64,000 nucleotides of DNA. It comes from Streptomyces sp. NBC_00659 (GTDB lineage: Bacteria > Actinomycetota > Actinomycetes > Streptomycetales > Streptomycetaceae). Positions 9,341 through 17,963 of the stretch are shown piece by piece. Made by a program: the position numbers and the translations under genes. The stretch covers positions 3,286,001-3,350,000 of the forward strand of contig NZ_CP109031.1 of NCBI RefSeq assembly GCF_036226925.1. Direction: 5' to 3'. Numbering within the stretch: the stretch's first letter is position 1; every line of letters begins with the position of its first letter. Under the pieces are notes generated by a model. The model saw nothing but the letters and a program-made list of their open reading frames with translations, did not search any database and was not told the origin of the DNA.

Positions 9341-10132
9341 ATGACAGATTCCCCCACGAAAGACACGTCAGAGGCCCCTCTCGGGCGCCGGACCGTACTG
9401 ATCGCCACGGGCGCCTCGGCCGCGGCACTCGCCGTGGCCGCCGCGGCACCCGTCACCGCCACCCCCACCCCCGCCCCCGTCGCCGACCCGGCGGACGCGG
9501 CCCCCGCCGCGGCGGCCGTCTGCACCCTCACCAAGGAGATGACCGAAGGCCCCTACTACCTCGACGGCCAGCTCGTCCGCGCCGACGTCACCGAAGGCAA
9601 GGCGGGCGCCCCGCTCAAGCTGGTGCTCACCGTCGTCGACGACGACACCTGCGCGCCGATCAGCAACGCCCTCGTCGAGATCTGGCACTGCGACGCGCTC
9701 GGCGAGTACTCCGGCTTCGTCGGCAACAACGGCCACAGCGAGCCGGACGACGGCACGTTCCTGCGCGGCGGCGTCCTGACGAACACGTCCGGCGTCGCGA
9801 ACATCACCACGATCTATCCCGGCTGGTACCGGGGCCGCTGCGTGCACATCCACGTCAAGGTGCACACCGGCGTCACCCTCACCTCCGACGGCTCCTTCAC
9901 CGGCGGCAGGGAACTCCACACCGGCCAGCTCTTCTGCAGCGAGACGATCACCACGGCGATGGCCAGGGTGTCCCCGTACTCCACCAACACGGTCACCCGC
10001 ACCACCCTCGCCCAGGACTCCATCTACGACGACGGAGGCGCCTCCTCCGGCCTCCTGACCCTGACGGCCCTCGGCAGCACCACCTCCGCCGGCTACACCG
10101 GCACCCTGACGCTCGGCGTCGAGACGAGCTGA
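9341..10132 (+). CDS. Tat-exported intradiol ring-cleavage dioxygenase
   Basis: A 263-residue secreted protein. The N-terminus has twin Arg (PLGRRTVLIATGAS) and an Ala-rich core, so Tat export is likely, which suits a metal enzyme folded before export. The non-heme Fe(III) ligands of the intradiol family are visible as two Tyr (near 123 in GEYSGF and 163 in YPGWY) and two His (169 and 171 in CVHIHVK). The family opens catechol-type rings between the hydroxyls. Outside the cell the likely substrates are plant phenolics or lignin fragments. No carbohydrate-binding module is attached. The ATG at 9341 lacks a clear ribosome site; GTG at 9335 is an alternative. Confidence 0.88.
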   Translation: MTDSPTKDTSEAPLGRRTVLIATGASAAALAVAAAAPVTATPTPAPVADPADAAPAAAAVCTLTKEMTEGPYYLDGQLVRADVTEGKAGAPLKLVLTVVDDDTCAPISNALVEIWHCDALGEYSGFVGNNGHSEPDDGTFLRGGVLTNTSGVANITTIYPGWYRGRCVHIHVKVHTGVTLTSDGSFTGGRELHTGQLFCSETITTAMARVSPYSTNTVTRTTLAQDSIYDDGGASSGLLTLTALGSTTSAGYTGTLTLGVETS

Positions 10133-10153
10133 CCCGTCCCCTCCCCCCACGAA

Positions 10154-10193
10154 GGCCGGGGGCGGTCCGCGCACCCGCGGGCCGCCCCCGGCC
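10154..10193 (+). terminator. Long hairpin after the dioxygenase
   Basis: An 18-base stem starts GGCCGGGGGCGGTCCGCG, has the loop CACC, and returns with one T-G wobble. It ends the dioxygenase transcript. Confidence 0.75.
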
Positions 10194-10197
10194 GCGA

Positions 10198-10266
10198 CCG
10201 TCGGGACGACAGGGCCCGCCCGCGGCCGTCAGGACGACGATCCCGGTCCGCTGCCGTCGGGACGAC
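10198..10266. repeat. Three copies of a 13-base element at 28-base period
   Basis: CCGTCGGGACGAC occurs at 10198, as CCGTCAGGACGAC at 10226, and again at 10254, exactly 28 bases apart. They lie between the dioxygenase terminator and the beta-galactosidase. They may be a decayed tandem repeat or a run of protein-binding sites; the rest of the gap to 10456 shows nothing else. Confidence 0.5.
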
Positions 10267-10456
10267 GAAGCCGCCGCTTCCGGCTTGCCACCCGCTCCGC
10301 TCACGGCCATCTCGCGTAATCCCCCCGCGCCGGAATCGTCATACGACCATCAAATGACCTGCCCCTATGGACAATGGCCGCACCTTCCCCCGGCTTCCCG
10401 GGCTCGGACCGAGCCGAGCGGGGGGATCCCCGTCGCCGTCCTCCGGGAGAACCCGC

Positions 10457-13450
10457 ATGGTGTTGAGCAGACGTACCTTCAACGCACTCGCCGGCACCGC
10501 GGCCCTCGGCCTCTCAGTGAGCGGCTCCGGGAGCGACGCGGCGTGCGCGGCCGGAAGGGCGCCCCTCGCACCCACCGGACCCCCGCCCGCACCGCCCACC
10601 GCCGACGGCGGGAAGCACACGGTCGGATTCGACCGCTACTCGATGCTGATCGACGGCAGACGCCTGGTGATCTGGTCGGGCGAGTTCCACCCCTTCCGGC
10701 TGCCGAGCCCGTCCCTGTGGCGGGACGTCCTGCAGAAAATGCGCGCCCACGGCTACAACGCGGTCAGCATCTACGTCGCGTGGAACTACCACTCCCCCGC
10801 GCCCGGGCAGCACGACTTCACCGGGGTCCGCGACCTCGACCTGTTCCTGCGCACCGCCGCCGAGACGGGGCTGTACGTCATCCTGCGCCCCGGCCCGTAC
10901 ATCAACGCCGAGGTCGACGCCGGCGGCTTCCCCGGCTGGCTGACGGCCACCCCCGGAGTGGCCCGCACGTCCGACCCCACCTACCTGAAGCACGTCGACG
11001 GATGGCTCACCGCGGTCGACCGCATCGCGGCCCGCCACCTCTACACCGACGGCGGCGGCACGATCGTCCTGTACCAGCTGGAGAACGAGTACGACAACCA
11101 TGTGGACGAGCCCGCGGGCCGCGACTACATGGCTCACCTGTACGCCAAGGTGCGCGCCGACGGCATCGACGTCCCCCTCTTCCACAACGACAAGGGCAGG
11201 AACGGGCACTGGGCCCCCGGCACCTTCGACACGGGCGGCGAGCGCGGGCGTTACCTGTACGGCTTCGACGGCTATCCCTCCCCCTTCAAGACACCTCCGG
11301 ACTGGGGGTACTTCGGCCCCGGCGGCATGAAGGGCGGCTCGACCGCCAGCCCGGACACCCCGGGGTTCATCCCCGAGTTCGGCGGCGGCTGGTTCGACCC
11401 GTGGGGCGGGACGGAGTTCGACGGCCTCGGATACGCCGAGTCCCGCCGCACCCGGGACGCGGCCTACGAACGGCGCTTCTACCTCACCAACCTCGCCAAC
11501 GGCATCACGGTCCACAACGTCTACATGACCTTCGGCGGCACCTCCTGGGGCTGGCTGCCCGCGCCGATCGTCTACACGTCGTACGACTACGGGGCCGCCA
11601 TCGACGAGGCACGCCGGCCGACCGGGAAGCTCCTCCCCATGCACCAGATCGGCCGCCTGCTGCAGTCGGTGCCCGACCTGGCCAAGCTCGACCGCGCCGA
11701 GCCGCTCCCCGGCGACGACATGGGGGCGGGCCCCGGCATCAAGGCGTACCACCTGGTCAATCCGGACACGCAGGCGCGCTTCCATGTGCTGCGCAACGAC
11801 TCCCCCACCGAGGCCGTCGCGACCGTGGCGCTCGCCGGAACGGCCGTCGAGGTGCCGGTGCCGGGTCTCGACGCACGGCTGCTCGCCGCCGGGATCTCCC
11901 TGGGGCACCGGAAGCTGAGCTGGTCCACCGCCCAGCCGATGCTGTGGCTGACCGCGGGACGGCAGGACATCGCCGTGTTCACCGGCCGGGCGGGCGAGTC
12001 CACGCGCACCTGTCTGGAGGCCACGAGCGAGCCGAAGGTCACCGTGCTGGACGGGGACGCCGGGTACGGCTACGAGGACGGGGTCCTGCGGATCGACGCC
12101 GTGCTCGACGGCATCACCCGGGTCCGGGTGGAGGGCGGCGGGGTCCGGGCTCCCCTCCTGCTGCTGTTCGCCGATGACGAGAGCTCCCGTCTGCTGTGGC
12201 GCCACGACACCCCGTCGGGTCCGGTGCTGGTGCGCGGCCCGGCGCTGCTGCGCACGGCCGTCCTGCGCGGCACGGCCGCGCGTCTCACCGGCGACACGGC
12301 GGGGACGGCGGACCTGGAGGTGTGGGGGCCGCGCGGGGTGACCGAACTCGTCTGGAACGAGCACGCGTTGAAGGCCCACGCCACCTCCTCCGGGAGTCTG
12401 CGGGCCGAGCGGCCGCTCGCCGGACCGGGCCCGGTCCGGCTGCCCGCGCTCACCGGCTGGCGCCGGGCCGAGGGGAATCCCGAGTCGGCCCCCGACCACG
12501 ACGACACCGGATGGCGGGTGGCCGACAGGACGTCCTCGTACAGCGTCACCCCGGTGCCCGCCGGGCAGCCCGTGCTGTTCGCCGACGACTACGGCTTCCA
12601 CTACGGAGACGTCTGGTACCGGGGACACTTCGCGGACGCGGACGACGCGGACTCCGTGTCCCTGACCTATGTCGCCGGTACCCAGGGGCTGTTGATGGCC
12701 TGGCTGGACGGCGAACCGCTCGGCACGCACCGGATGCCGGTGCCGGACAAGAAGACCGTACGCAAGGGCACCTGGGCGGCCACCGCCACCTTCCCCGTCC
12801 GGCCCCGGGAGCGGCGTTCCCCTGTGCTGTCCGTCCTGGTCCGGCGGATGCAGCACGACGAGGACGGCAGGGCCGACGACACGCACAAGGCGGCCCGGGG
12901 CCTGACGGCCGTCACCTTCACCGGAGCCTCCCCTACGGTCCGCTGGCGCATCCAGGGCGAGGCGGCCCCCGACCCGGTGCGCGGACCGCTCAACGCCGGA
13001 GGTCTGCACGGGGAGCGGCACGGCTGGCATCTGCCGGGCTTCGCGGACGGCGGCTGGAAGCCCGCCGGCCTCCCGCGCGCCGAGCGGCGCCAGGGTGTCA
13101 CCTGGTACCGCACCGGATTCCGGCTCGGTGTGGACAGCGGGCTGGACGCGTCGATCGGGCTCACCCTCACGGACGATCCGGCCCGCGCCTATCGTGTCCA
13201 GATCTTCCTGAACGGCTGGAACATGGGCCAGTACATCAACGACGTGGGCCCGCAGCACACGTTCGTCCTCCCCAACGGGGTGCTGCGCACCCGGGGGCAC
13301 AACACGCTGGCCCTCGCCGTGCTGTCCGACGGGACCACGCCCGCAGGCCCCGGCCGGGTGGAACTGACGCTGCTGGGCAGCGCGGCCGGAGGAGTACCGG
13401 TGACACCGGTCGCCTCCCCCGGCCCCACGACCGCACAGCGCGGGTCCTAG
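10457..13450 (+). CDS. Secreted GH35 beta-galactosidase
   Basis: A 997-residue glycosidase that removes terminal beta-galactose from galactans or arabinogalactan. The signal LSRRTFNALAGTAALG is a Tat type, so it acts outside the cell. The GH35 acid/base lies in IVLYQLENEY (E211) and the nucleophile in FIPEFGGGW (E307). The TIM barrel is residues 55-400, followed by beta-rich domains, including late galactose-binding-like modules around 660-980 (FHYGDVWYRGHF, GWNMGQYIND). I chose the ATG at 10457 because GGGAGAA lies just upstream and the signal begins there; the upstream frame is unlike coding sequence. Its stop shares the CTAG palindrome with the stop of the converging GH51 gene. Confidence 0.92.
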   Translation: MVLSRRTFNALAGTAALGLSVSGSGSDAACAAGRAPLAPTGPPPAPPTADGGKHTVGFDRYSMLIDGRRLVIWSGEFHPFRLPSPSLWRDVLQKMRAHGYNAVSIYVAWNYHSPAPGQHDFTGVRDLDLFLRTAAETGLYVILRPGPYINAEVDAGGFPGWLTATPGVARTSDPTYLKHVDGWLTAVDRIAARHLYTDGGGTIVLYQLENEYDNHVDEPAGRDYMAHLYAKVRADGIDVPLFHNDKGRNGHWAPGTFDTGGERGRYLYGFDGYPSPFKTPPDWGYFGPGGMKGGSTASPDTPGFIPEFGGGWFDPWGGTEFDGLGYAESRRTRDAAYERRFYLTNLANGITVHNVYMTFGGTSWGWLPAPIVYTSYDYGAAIDEARRPTGKLLPMHQIGRLLQSVPDLAKLDRAEPLPGDDMGAGPGIKAYHLVNPDTQARFHVLRNDSPTEAVATVALAGTAVEVPVPGLDARLLAAGISLGHRKLSWSTAQPMLWLTAGRQDIAVFTGRAGESTRTCLEATSEPKVTVLDGDAGYGYEDGVLRIDAVLDGITRVRVEGGGVRAPLLLLFADDESSRLLWRHDTPSGPVLVRGPALLRTAVLRGTAARLTGDTAGTADLEVWGPRGVTELVWNEHALKAHATSSGSLRAERPLAGPGPVRLPALTGWRRAEGNPESAPDHDDTGWRVADRTSSYSVTPVPAGQPVLFADDYGFHYGDVWYRGHFADADDADSVSLTYVAGTQGLLMAWLDGEPLGTHRMPVPDKKTVRKGTWAATATFPVRPRERRSPVLSVLVRRMQHDEDGRADDTHKAARGLTAVTFTGASPTVRWRIQGEAAPDPVRGPLNAGGLHGERHGWHLPGFADGGWKPAGLPRAERRQGVTWYRTGFRLGVDSGLDASIGLTLTDDPARAYRVQIFLNGWNMGQYINDVGPQHTFVLPNGVLRTRGHNTLALAVLSDGTTPAGPGRVELTLLGSAAGGVPVTPVASPGPTTAQRGS

Positions 13451-14949
13451 GCCAGCCTGATCACGTTCCAGGACAGCGGCTCCAGGACGGCGCTGAGCGT
13501 GCCGTCCCGGAGCGTGGTCCCCTCGACCGGGTGCGGGGTGACCCGCTCCTGGTCGTGCAGGCTGTTGACGGCGTCCGGATCGGCGTCGGCGAGCGCGCTG
13601 TGCTCGACGACCGTCGTCAGCCCCAGCCGGTTCAGGGCCACTTCGAGCGGCAGCGGCTCGGTCCGGCTGCGGTTGACGGCGAAGACGGTGACCGAGCCGT
13701 CCTCGGCGCGTACCGCGGTGGCGTGCAGCAGGTCCGCCTCGCCGTACTTGCGGGTCTCGTACGTCGGCGAGTCCACCCGGACGTCGAGGACCTGCCCGCG
13801 CCCGTGGGCCGAGGCCTGCGCGAACGGGTGGAACGTCGTCTGCCGCCAGGCGGGGCCGCCCGGTTCGGTCATGATCGGCGCGATGACGTTGACGAGCTGG
13901 GCGAGACAGGCGACACGCACCCGGTCCGCGTGCCGCAGCAGCGCGATGAGCAGCGAGCCGAACACGACCGCGTCCGTGACGGAGTAGACGTCCTCCAGCA
14001 GGCGCGGGGCCTCCTGCCAGTCCTCGACCGGGTGCGGGTCGGTCCGGCTCTGGTACCAGACGTTCCATTCGTCGAAGGAGAGGTTGATCTTCTTCTTGGA
14101 CTTCAGCCGGGCACCCACGTGGTCGCAGGTCGCCACCACGTTCTCGATGAACGACTCGGTGTCGACGGCGGAGGCGAGGAAGGAGTCCCGGTCGCCGTCG
14201 GTCTCCTCGTAGTAGGCGTGCAGGGAGATGTGGTCGACGAGGTCGTACGTCTCGGCGAGGACCGTCGCCTCCCACTCGGCGAAGGTCGCCATCCCCTGTC
14301 CGGACGAGCCGCACGCGACGAGTTCGAGGCCGGGCTCGATCTGCCGCATCGCGCGGGCGGTCTCGGCGGCGAGCCGGCCGTACTCCTCGGCGGTCTTGTG
14401 ACCGGTCTGCCAGGGCCCGTCCATCTCGTTGCCGAGGCACCACAGCCGGATGCCGAAGGGGTCCTTGTCGCCGTGCTCGATCCGCCGCTCGGAACGGGCG
14501 GTCCCCGAGGGGTGGTTGGCGTACTCCTGGAGCGCCAGGGCCTCGGCGACCCCGCGGGTGCCGAGGTTGACGGCCATCATCGGCTCGGCCTGCGGGCCGA
14601 TCTTGCGCACGAAGCCGATGAACTCGCTGAGCCCGAAGCGGTTGGACTCGGTGGAGCGCCAGGCGAGGTCGAGGCGGCGGGGCCGCTCCTCGACAGGGCC
14701 CACCGAGTCCTCCCAGTCGTAACCGGAGACGAAGTTGCCGCCGGGATAGCGGACGGCCGTGACACCGAGCTCGCGGACGAGGTCCAGCACGTCGGTGCGC
14801 AGGCCGTCGGCGTCGGCCGCCGGGTGACCGGGTTCGAAGATGCCGGTGTAGACGCAACGGCCGAGGTGCTCGACGAAGGAACCGAAGAGACGGGGGTCGA
14901 CCTCACCGATGGTGAAGGCGGGGTCGAGGGCGAAGCGGGCGGTGCGCAT
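13447..14949 (-). CDS. GH51 alpha-L-arabinofuranosidase
   Basis: A 500-residue enzyme with no signal peptide, so it trims arabinose from imported arabino-oligosaccharides in the cytoplasm. The acid/base Glu is in CLGNEMDG (E175) and the nucleophile in LSFDEWNVW (E294), both standard for GH51. The N-terminal start of the barrel, FGSFVEHLGRCVYTGIFEP, is also typical, and a C-terminal beta-sandwich closes the protein. The ATG has AAAGGA upstream. It faces the beta-galactosidase gene tail to tail, with the two stops overlapping in one CTAG. The nearby GH43 and sugar importer operon form the same pathway. I see no copy of the IclR-type motif before it. Confidence 0.94.
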   Translation of the reverse strand: MRTARFALDPAFTIGEVDPRLFGSFVEHLGRCVYTGIFEPGHPAADADGLRTDVLDLVRELGVTAVRYPGGNFVSGYDWEDSVGPVEERPRRLDLAWRSTESNRFGLSEFIGFVRKIGPQAEPMMAVNLGTRGVAEALALQEYANHPSGTARSERRIEHGDKDPFGIRLWCLGNEMDGPWQTGHKTAEEYGRLAAETARAMRQIEPGLELVACGSSGQGMATFAEWEATVLAETYDLVDHISLHAYYEETDGDRDSFLASAVDTESFIENVVATCDHVGARLKSKKKINLSFDEWNVWYQSRTDPHPVEDWQEAPRLLEDVYSVTDAVVFGSLLIALLRHADRVRVACLAQLVNVIAPIMTEPGGPAWRQTTFHPFAQASAHGRGQVLDVRVDSPTYETRKYGEADLLHATAVRAEDGSVTVFAVNRSRTEPLPLEVALNRLGLTTVVEHSALADADPDAVNSLHDQERVTPHPVEGTTLRDGTLSAVLEPLSWNVIRLA

Positions 14950-14994
14950 GGGGTCCTTTCGGGGCGCCGGAGGGTGGGACGGTTCAGCCGCGGG

Positions 14995-15150
14995 GGCGGC
15001 GGGTGCGGGTCGGGTGCGGCCCGTTGAGCGGGTGCGGTGCGGGTGCGGTGCGGGTGCGGCCCGTGAGCGAGTGCGGATGCGGGGCGGGTGGGGCGGCCCA
15101 GGGTCGGGTGCGGGTCGGGTGCGGGCGGCCCAGGGTCTGCCCCGCGTCCC
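14995..15150. repeat. Low-complexity GGTGCG-rich repeat tract
   Basis: Imperfect repeats built on GGTGCGGGTC, GGTGCGGT and CCCAGGGTC fill the gap between the GH43 stop and the GH51 start. The open frames through it have no plausible start or composition, so I read it as non-coding slippage-prone DNA. Confidence 0.6.
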
Positions 15151-15174
15151 GCCGCATGGTCCGAACGGCAGGCC

Positions 15175-16143
15175 CTATCCCAGGCGGGGCCAGCCGTTCG
15201 CGGTCCAGGTCAGCCGGTTCAGGCCCAGCTTGGGTGTGCCGTTGTCGTCCGCGTCGTAGTAGTGGTACGCCAGCCAGTCCTGGCCGCCGTCCCGGAAGAC
15301 CGACTCGCCGCCGGGGCCGATGTAGCGGCCGTGCCCGGCGAGCAGAAGGTCGCCGCCGCCGTCGAGCATCGGCTTACCGGTGCTGTCCACGTACGGGCCG
15401 GTCACCGACGTGGACCTGCCCACCCGGATCCTGTACGTGGAGTCCACCCCCGCGCAGCACGCGTCGTACGAGGCGAACAGGTAGTAGTGGCCGCCGTGTC
15501 GGACCACGTACGGGCCCTCGACGGCGTACGGGGCGTCCGGGCGGGTCGCCAGGTGGTGGACCGGCGCGTCCGCCACGGCCTTGCCGGTCACCGGGTCCAG
15601 TTCGACCATGCGGATGCCGGTCCAGTACGAGCCGAACGTCATCCACAGCCTGCCGTCGGCGGCGGTCACCGCCGGGTCGATGGCGTTCCAGGTGTCGTCG
15701 GTGTCCGAGGCGAAGGCCTTGCCGTGGTCGGTCCAGGTGCCGGGCAGACCGCTCGGGGAGGTGGCGACGCCGATCGCGGAGTGGTTGGTGCCCCAGGAGG
15801 AGACCGCGTAGTAGAGCCAGTAGCGGCCGGCGCGGTAGGAGAGGTCCGGGGCCCAGGGGTCGCCGGTCGCGTTGTACTCGTACCACCAACTAGGCGGAGA
15901 GGCGAAGGCGTTGCCCGCGTCGTCCCACTGAGTGCGGTCCCGGGAGAGACGGGCGCCGATCACACCGCCGGTCGAATAGGCGACGTATGCACCGGACTTG
16001 AGCTGGAGGACGGTCGGGTCGTGGATGATCTGCTGTCCGGTGACGGGCTCCGGGTCGGGGTAGCCGACGTCGGCCTGCGCGGTGGTCGGCAGCAGGGCGA
16101 CGACGGCCGCGACGATCAGCGCTGCGGTTCTGCGTCCGGTCAA
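15175..16143 (-). CDS. Secreted GH43 arabinan endo-1,5-alpha-L-arabinosidase-like enzyme
   Basis: A 322-residue protein with a Sec-type signal (ALIVAAVVALLPTTAQA). The GH43 five-bladed propeller triad is clear: base D42 in IIHDPTV, pKa-tuning D156 in AIDPAV and acid E209 in VEGPYV. Length and order match single-domain arabinanases, which cut the alpha-1,5 backbone of arabinan outside the cell. The start is a TTG with GAGGAG eight bases before it, 18 bases after the permease stop, so it is the last gene of the sugar ABC operon. Linking a secreted depolymerase to the importer suggests the imported substrate is arabino-oligosaccharide. Confidence 0.9.
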   Translation of the reverse strand: MTGRRTAALIVAAVVALLPTTAQADVGYPDPEPVTGQQIIHDPTVLQLKSGAYVAYSTGGVIGARLSRDRTQWDDAGNAFASPPSWWYEYNATGDPWAPDLSYRAGRYWLYYAVSSWGTNHSAIGVATSPSGLPGTWTDHGKAFASDTDDTWNAIDPAVTAADGRLWMTFGSYWTGIRMVELDPVTGKAVADAPVHHLATRPDAPYAVEGPYVVRHGGHYYLFASYDACCAGVDSTYRIRVGRSTSVTGPYVDSTGKPMLDGGGDLLLAGHGRYIGPGGESVFRDGGQDWLAYHYYDADDNGTPKLGLNRLTWTANGWPRLG

Positions 16144-16161
16144 CTGAGGCTCCTCGTCAGG

Positions 16162-17025
16162 TTATTGACCGGCCAGACCGGTGTGGGCGATGCCCCGCAC
16201 GATCTGGCTCTGGAAGAAGACGAACACGACGATCAGCGGAAGGCCCGCGATCAGACCGCCCGCCATGAGCTGCGGCCAGATGATGCCGAAGGAGTTCTGC
16301 ACGGTGGCGATGCCGTTCGGCATGGTCATCAGGTCGGGATTGCTGGTCACCATGTACGGCCACAGGAAGTTGTTCCACGAGGCGATGAAGGTGAAGATCC
16401 CGACCGCGGACAGGGACGGCCTGGAGAGCGGGAGGACGATGGTGAAGAAGATCCGCCAGCGGCCCGCGCCGTCGATGAACGCGGCCTCCTCCAGTTCACG
16501 GGGCAGCGACTGGAAGAACTTGTACAGGATGTAGACCATGGCCGCCGGGGCGCACTGCGGCAGGATCATGCCCCAGTAGGTGTCGACCATGCCGAGCGAC
16601 TGCACGGTCGCGAAGAGCGGGACGCCGAGGACGGCCGGGGAGAACATCAGGCCGGCCATCGTGAGGGCCATCAGGGCGGACTTGCCGCGGAACTCGGTGC
16701 GGGCGAAGCCGTATCCGGCGAGGGCCGCGACGAGCAGCACGACGAAGGTGACGCAGACGGACACCACCAGGGAGTTCACGAACCAGTTGGGGATGTTGCC
16801 AGCCTCGATGACGCCCTTCCAGGACGCCGCCGTGAGGTGCTGCGGGATCCAGTGCGGGGAGGTCACCGACTCGGTGGGGGTCTTCAGCGAGGTCGACAGG
16901 GCCCAGGCCAGCGGGGCCATCCACACCAGGGACAGGGCGGCGGCGACCGCCGTCAGGGCGATCTGTGCCGGTGTCCAGGAGCCACGGGGCTTGCGCGGTA
17001 CGGGAGTCGGGTGGGTGGTGGTCAT
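16162..17025 (-). CDS. Sugar ABC transporter permease, MalG type (CUT1)
   Basis: A 287-residue membrane protein with about six hydrophobic spans, from ALTAVAAALSLVWMAPLAWAL onward. The cytoplasmic EAA loop (ELEEAAFIDGAGRWRIFF) that docks the ATPase is clear. The ATG at 17025 has GAGGAGGAC upstream and overlaps the stop of the partner permease by four bases. No ATPase is encoded nearby. Streptomyces CUT1 importers usually borrow the shared MsiK ATPase encoded elsewhere, so this is expected. It likely imports arabino-oligosaccharides. Confidence 0.93.
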   Translation of the reverse strand: MTTTHPTPVPRKPRGSWTPAQIALTAVAAALSLVWMAPLAWALSTSLKTPTESVTSPHWIPQHLTAASWKGVIEAGNIPNWFVNSLVVSVCVTFVVLLVAALAGYGFARTEFRGKSALMALTMAGLMFSPAVLGVPLFATVQSLGMVDTYWGMILPQCAPAAMVYILYKFFQSLPRELEEAAFIDGAGRWRIFFTIVLPLSRPSLSAVGIFTFIASWNNFLWPYMVTSNPDLMTMPNGIATVQNSFGIIWPQLMAGGLIAGLPLIVVFVFFQSQIVRGIAHTGLAGQ

Positions 17026-17963
17026 CGGGCGTCCTCCTCGCGGAGCCGCAGCAGCCACATCCGCCCGAGGGCGACGGCCGCGATGATGAGGAACAGGATG
17101 AAGGAGATCGCGGAGGCGTAGCCGACTCGGTAGCTGGTGAAGCCCTGTTCGAGGGTGTACTGGACGAAGGTGCGGGTCGATTCCTCGGGTCCCGGGCCGA
17201 ACTGGTACATGACGACGGCCTGGTCGAAGACCTGGAGCGAGGCGAGGATCTGGAGGGCGAGCACCAGGCCGGTGATGGTGCGCAGGTTCGGCACGGTGAT
17301 GTGCAGCATCCGCTGGAAGGCGCCCGCCCCGTCCAGTTCGGCCGCCTCGTAGAGGTGGTGCGGGATGTTCTGGAGCGCGGCCAGGTAGAGCAGGAAGGAG
17401 AAGCCGACCGTCCACCACAGGGTCGCGACGACCACCGCGATCATGGCGGTGGACTTCTGGGTGAGCCAGGGGGTGTCGATGCCCAGGACGTGGTTGACCA
17501 TGCCGTTGGTGGGCTGGAACAGCCACCACCACAGGTTGCCGACCACGGCCGACGGCAGCAGGAACGGTGCGAAGAAGCACAGCCGCCACAGCCACTTGAG
17601 ATGGGTGATGTGGTGGGCGATCAGGGCCATGAGCAGGGCCACGACGACGATGCACGGGACGACGTAGAGGGTGAACTGGACGCTGTGTCCCAGGGAGTTC
17701 CACACCAGATGGTCCTGGAACGCCTCGCGGTAGTTGTCGAGGCCGACGAAGCCCGTGTGGTCGCCGGAGATGTTGGCGTCGGTCAGGCTGAGGTAGAGGC
17801 CGCGGACGACGGGCACGACGACGAACAGCCCGTACAGCACGAAGAACGGGGCGACGAACCAGCCGCCGTGCTGGAACCGGCGGCCCCAGCGGGCGCGGGC
17901 GGACTCCGTCCCGGTGGCCGCGCGGGCCCGCAGGCCGGTGGCGGGGGCGAGGGTCGTGGTCAT
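17022..17963 (-). CDS. Sugar ABC transporter permease, MalF type (CUT1)
   Basis: A 313-residue integral membrane subunit with about six spans. The first is GGWFVAPFFVLYGLFVVVPV, and the EAA loop is HLYEAAELDGAGAFQRM. The start ATG at 17963 has AAGGGAG upstream and overlaps the binding-protein stop (ATGA), so binding protein, MalF-type and MalG-type genes are coupled. It forms the heteromeric pore with the downstream permease. Confidence 0.93.
   Translation of the reverse strand: MTTTLAPATGLRARAATGTESARARWGRRFQHGGWFVAPFFVLYGLFVVVPVVRGLYLSLTDANISGDHTGFVGLDNYREAFQDHLVWNSLGHSVQFTLYVVPCIVVVALLMALIAHHITHLKWLWRLCFFAPFLLPSAVVGNLWWWLFQPTNGMVNHVLGIDTPWLTQKSTAMIAVVVATLWWTVGFSFLLYLAALQNIPHHLYEAAELDGAGAFQRMLHITVPNLRTITGLVLALQILASLQVFDQAVVMYQFGPGPEESTRTFVQYTLEQGFTSYRVGYASAISFILFLIIAAVALGRMWLLRLREEDAR

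Noticed and set aside
9274..12177. A 967-residue frame covering dioxygenase and GH35 region
   Set aside because: It overlaps two well-supported genes in another frame and is Arg/His/Pro-rich without structure.
10514..14857. A 1447-residue minus-strand open frame
   Set aside because: It is the shadow of the GH35 and GH51 genes; GC-rich DNA leaves opposite frames open. The translated sequence is Arg/Gly/Pro-rich and has no domain.
14995..15150. Possible CRISPR-like repeat array
   Set aside because: Units are short, imperfect and lack uniform spacers or cas genes. It is a simple GGTGCG-rich tract.
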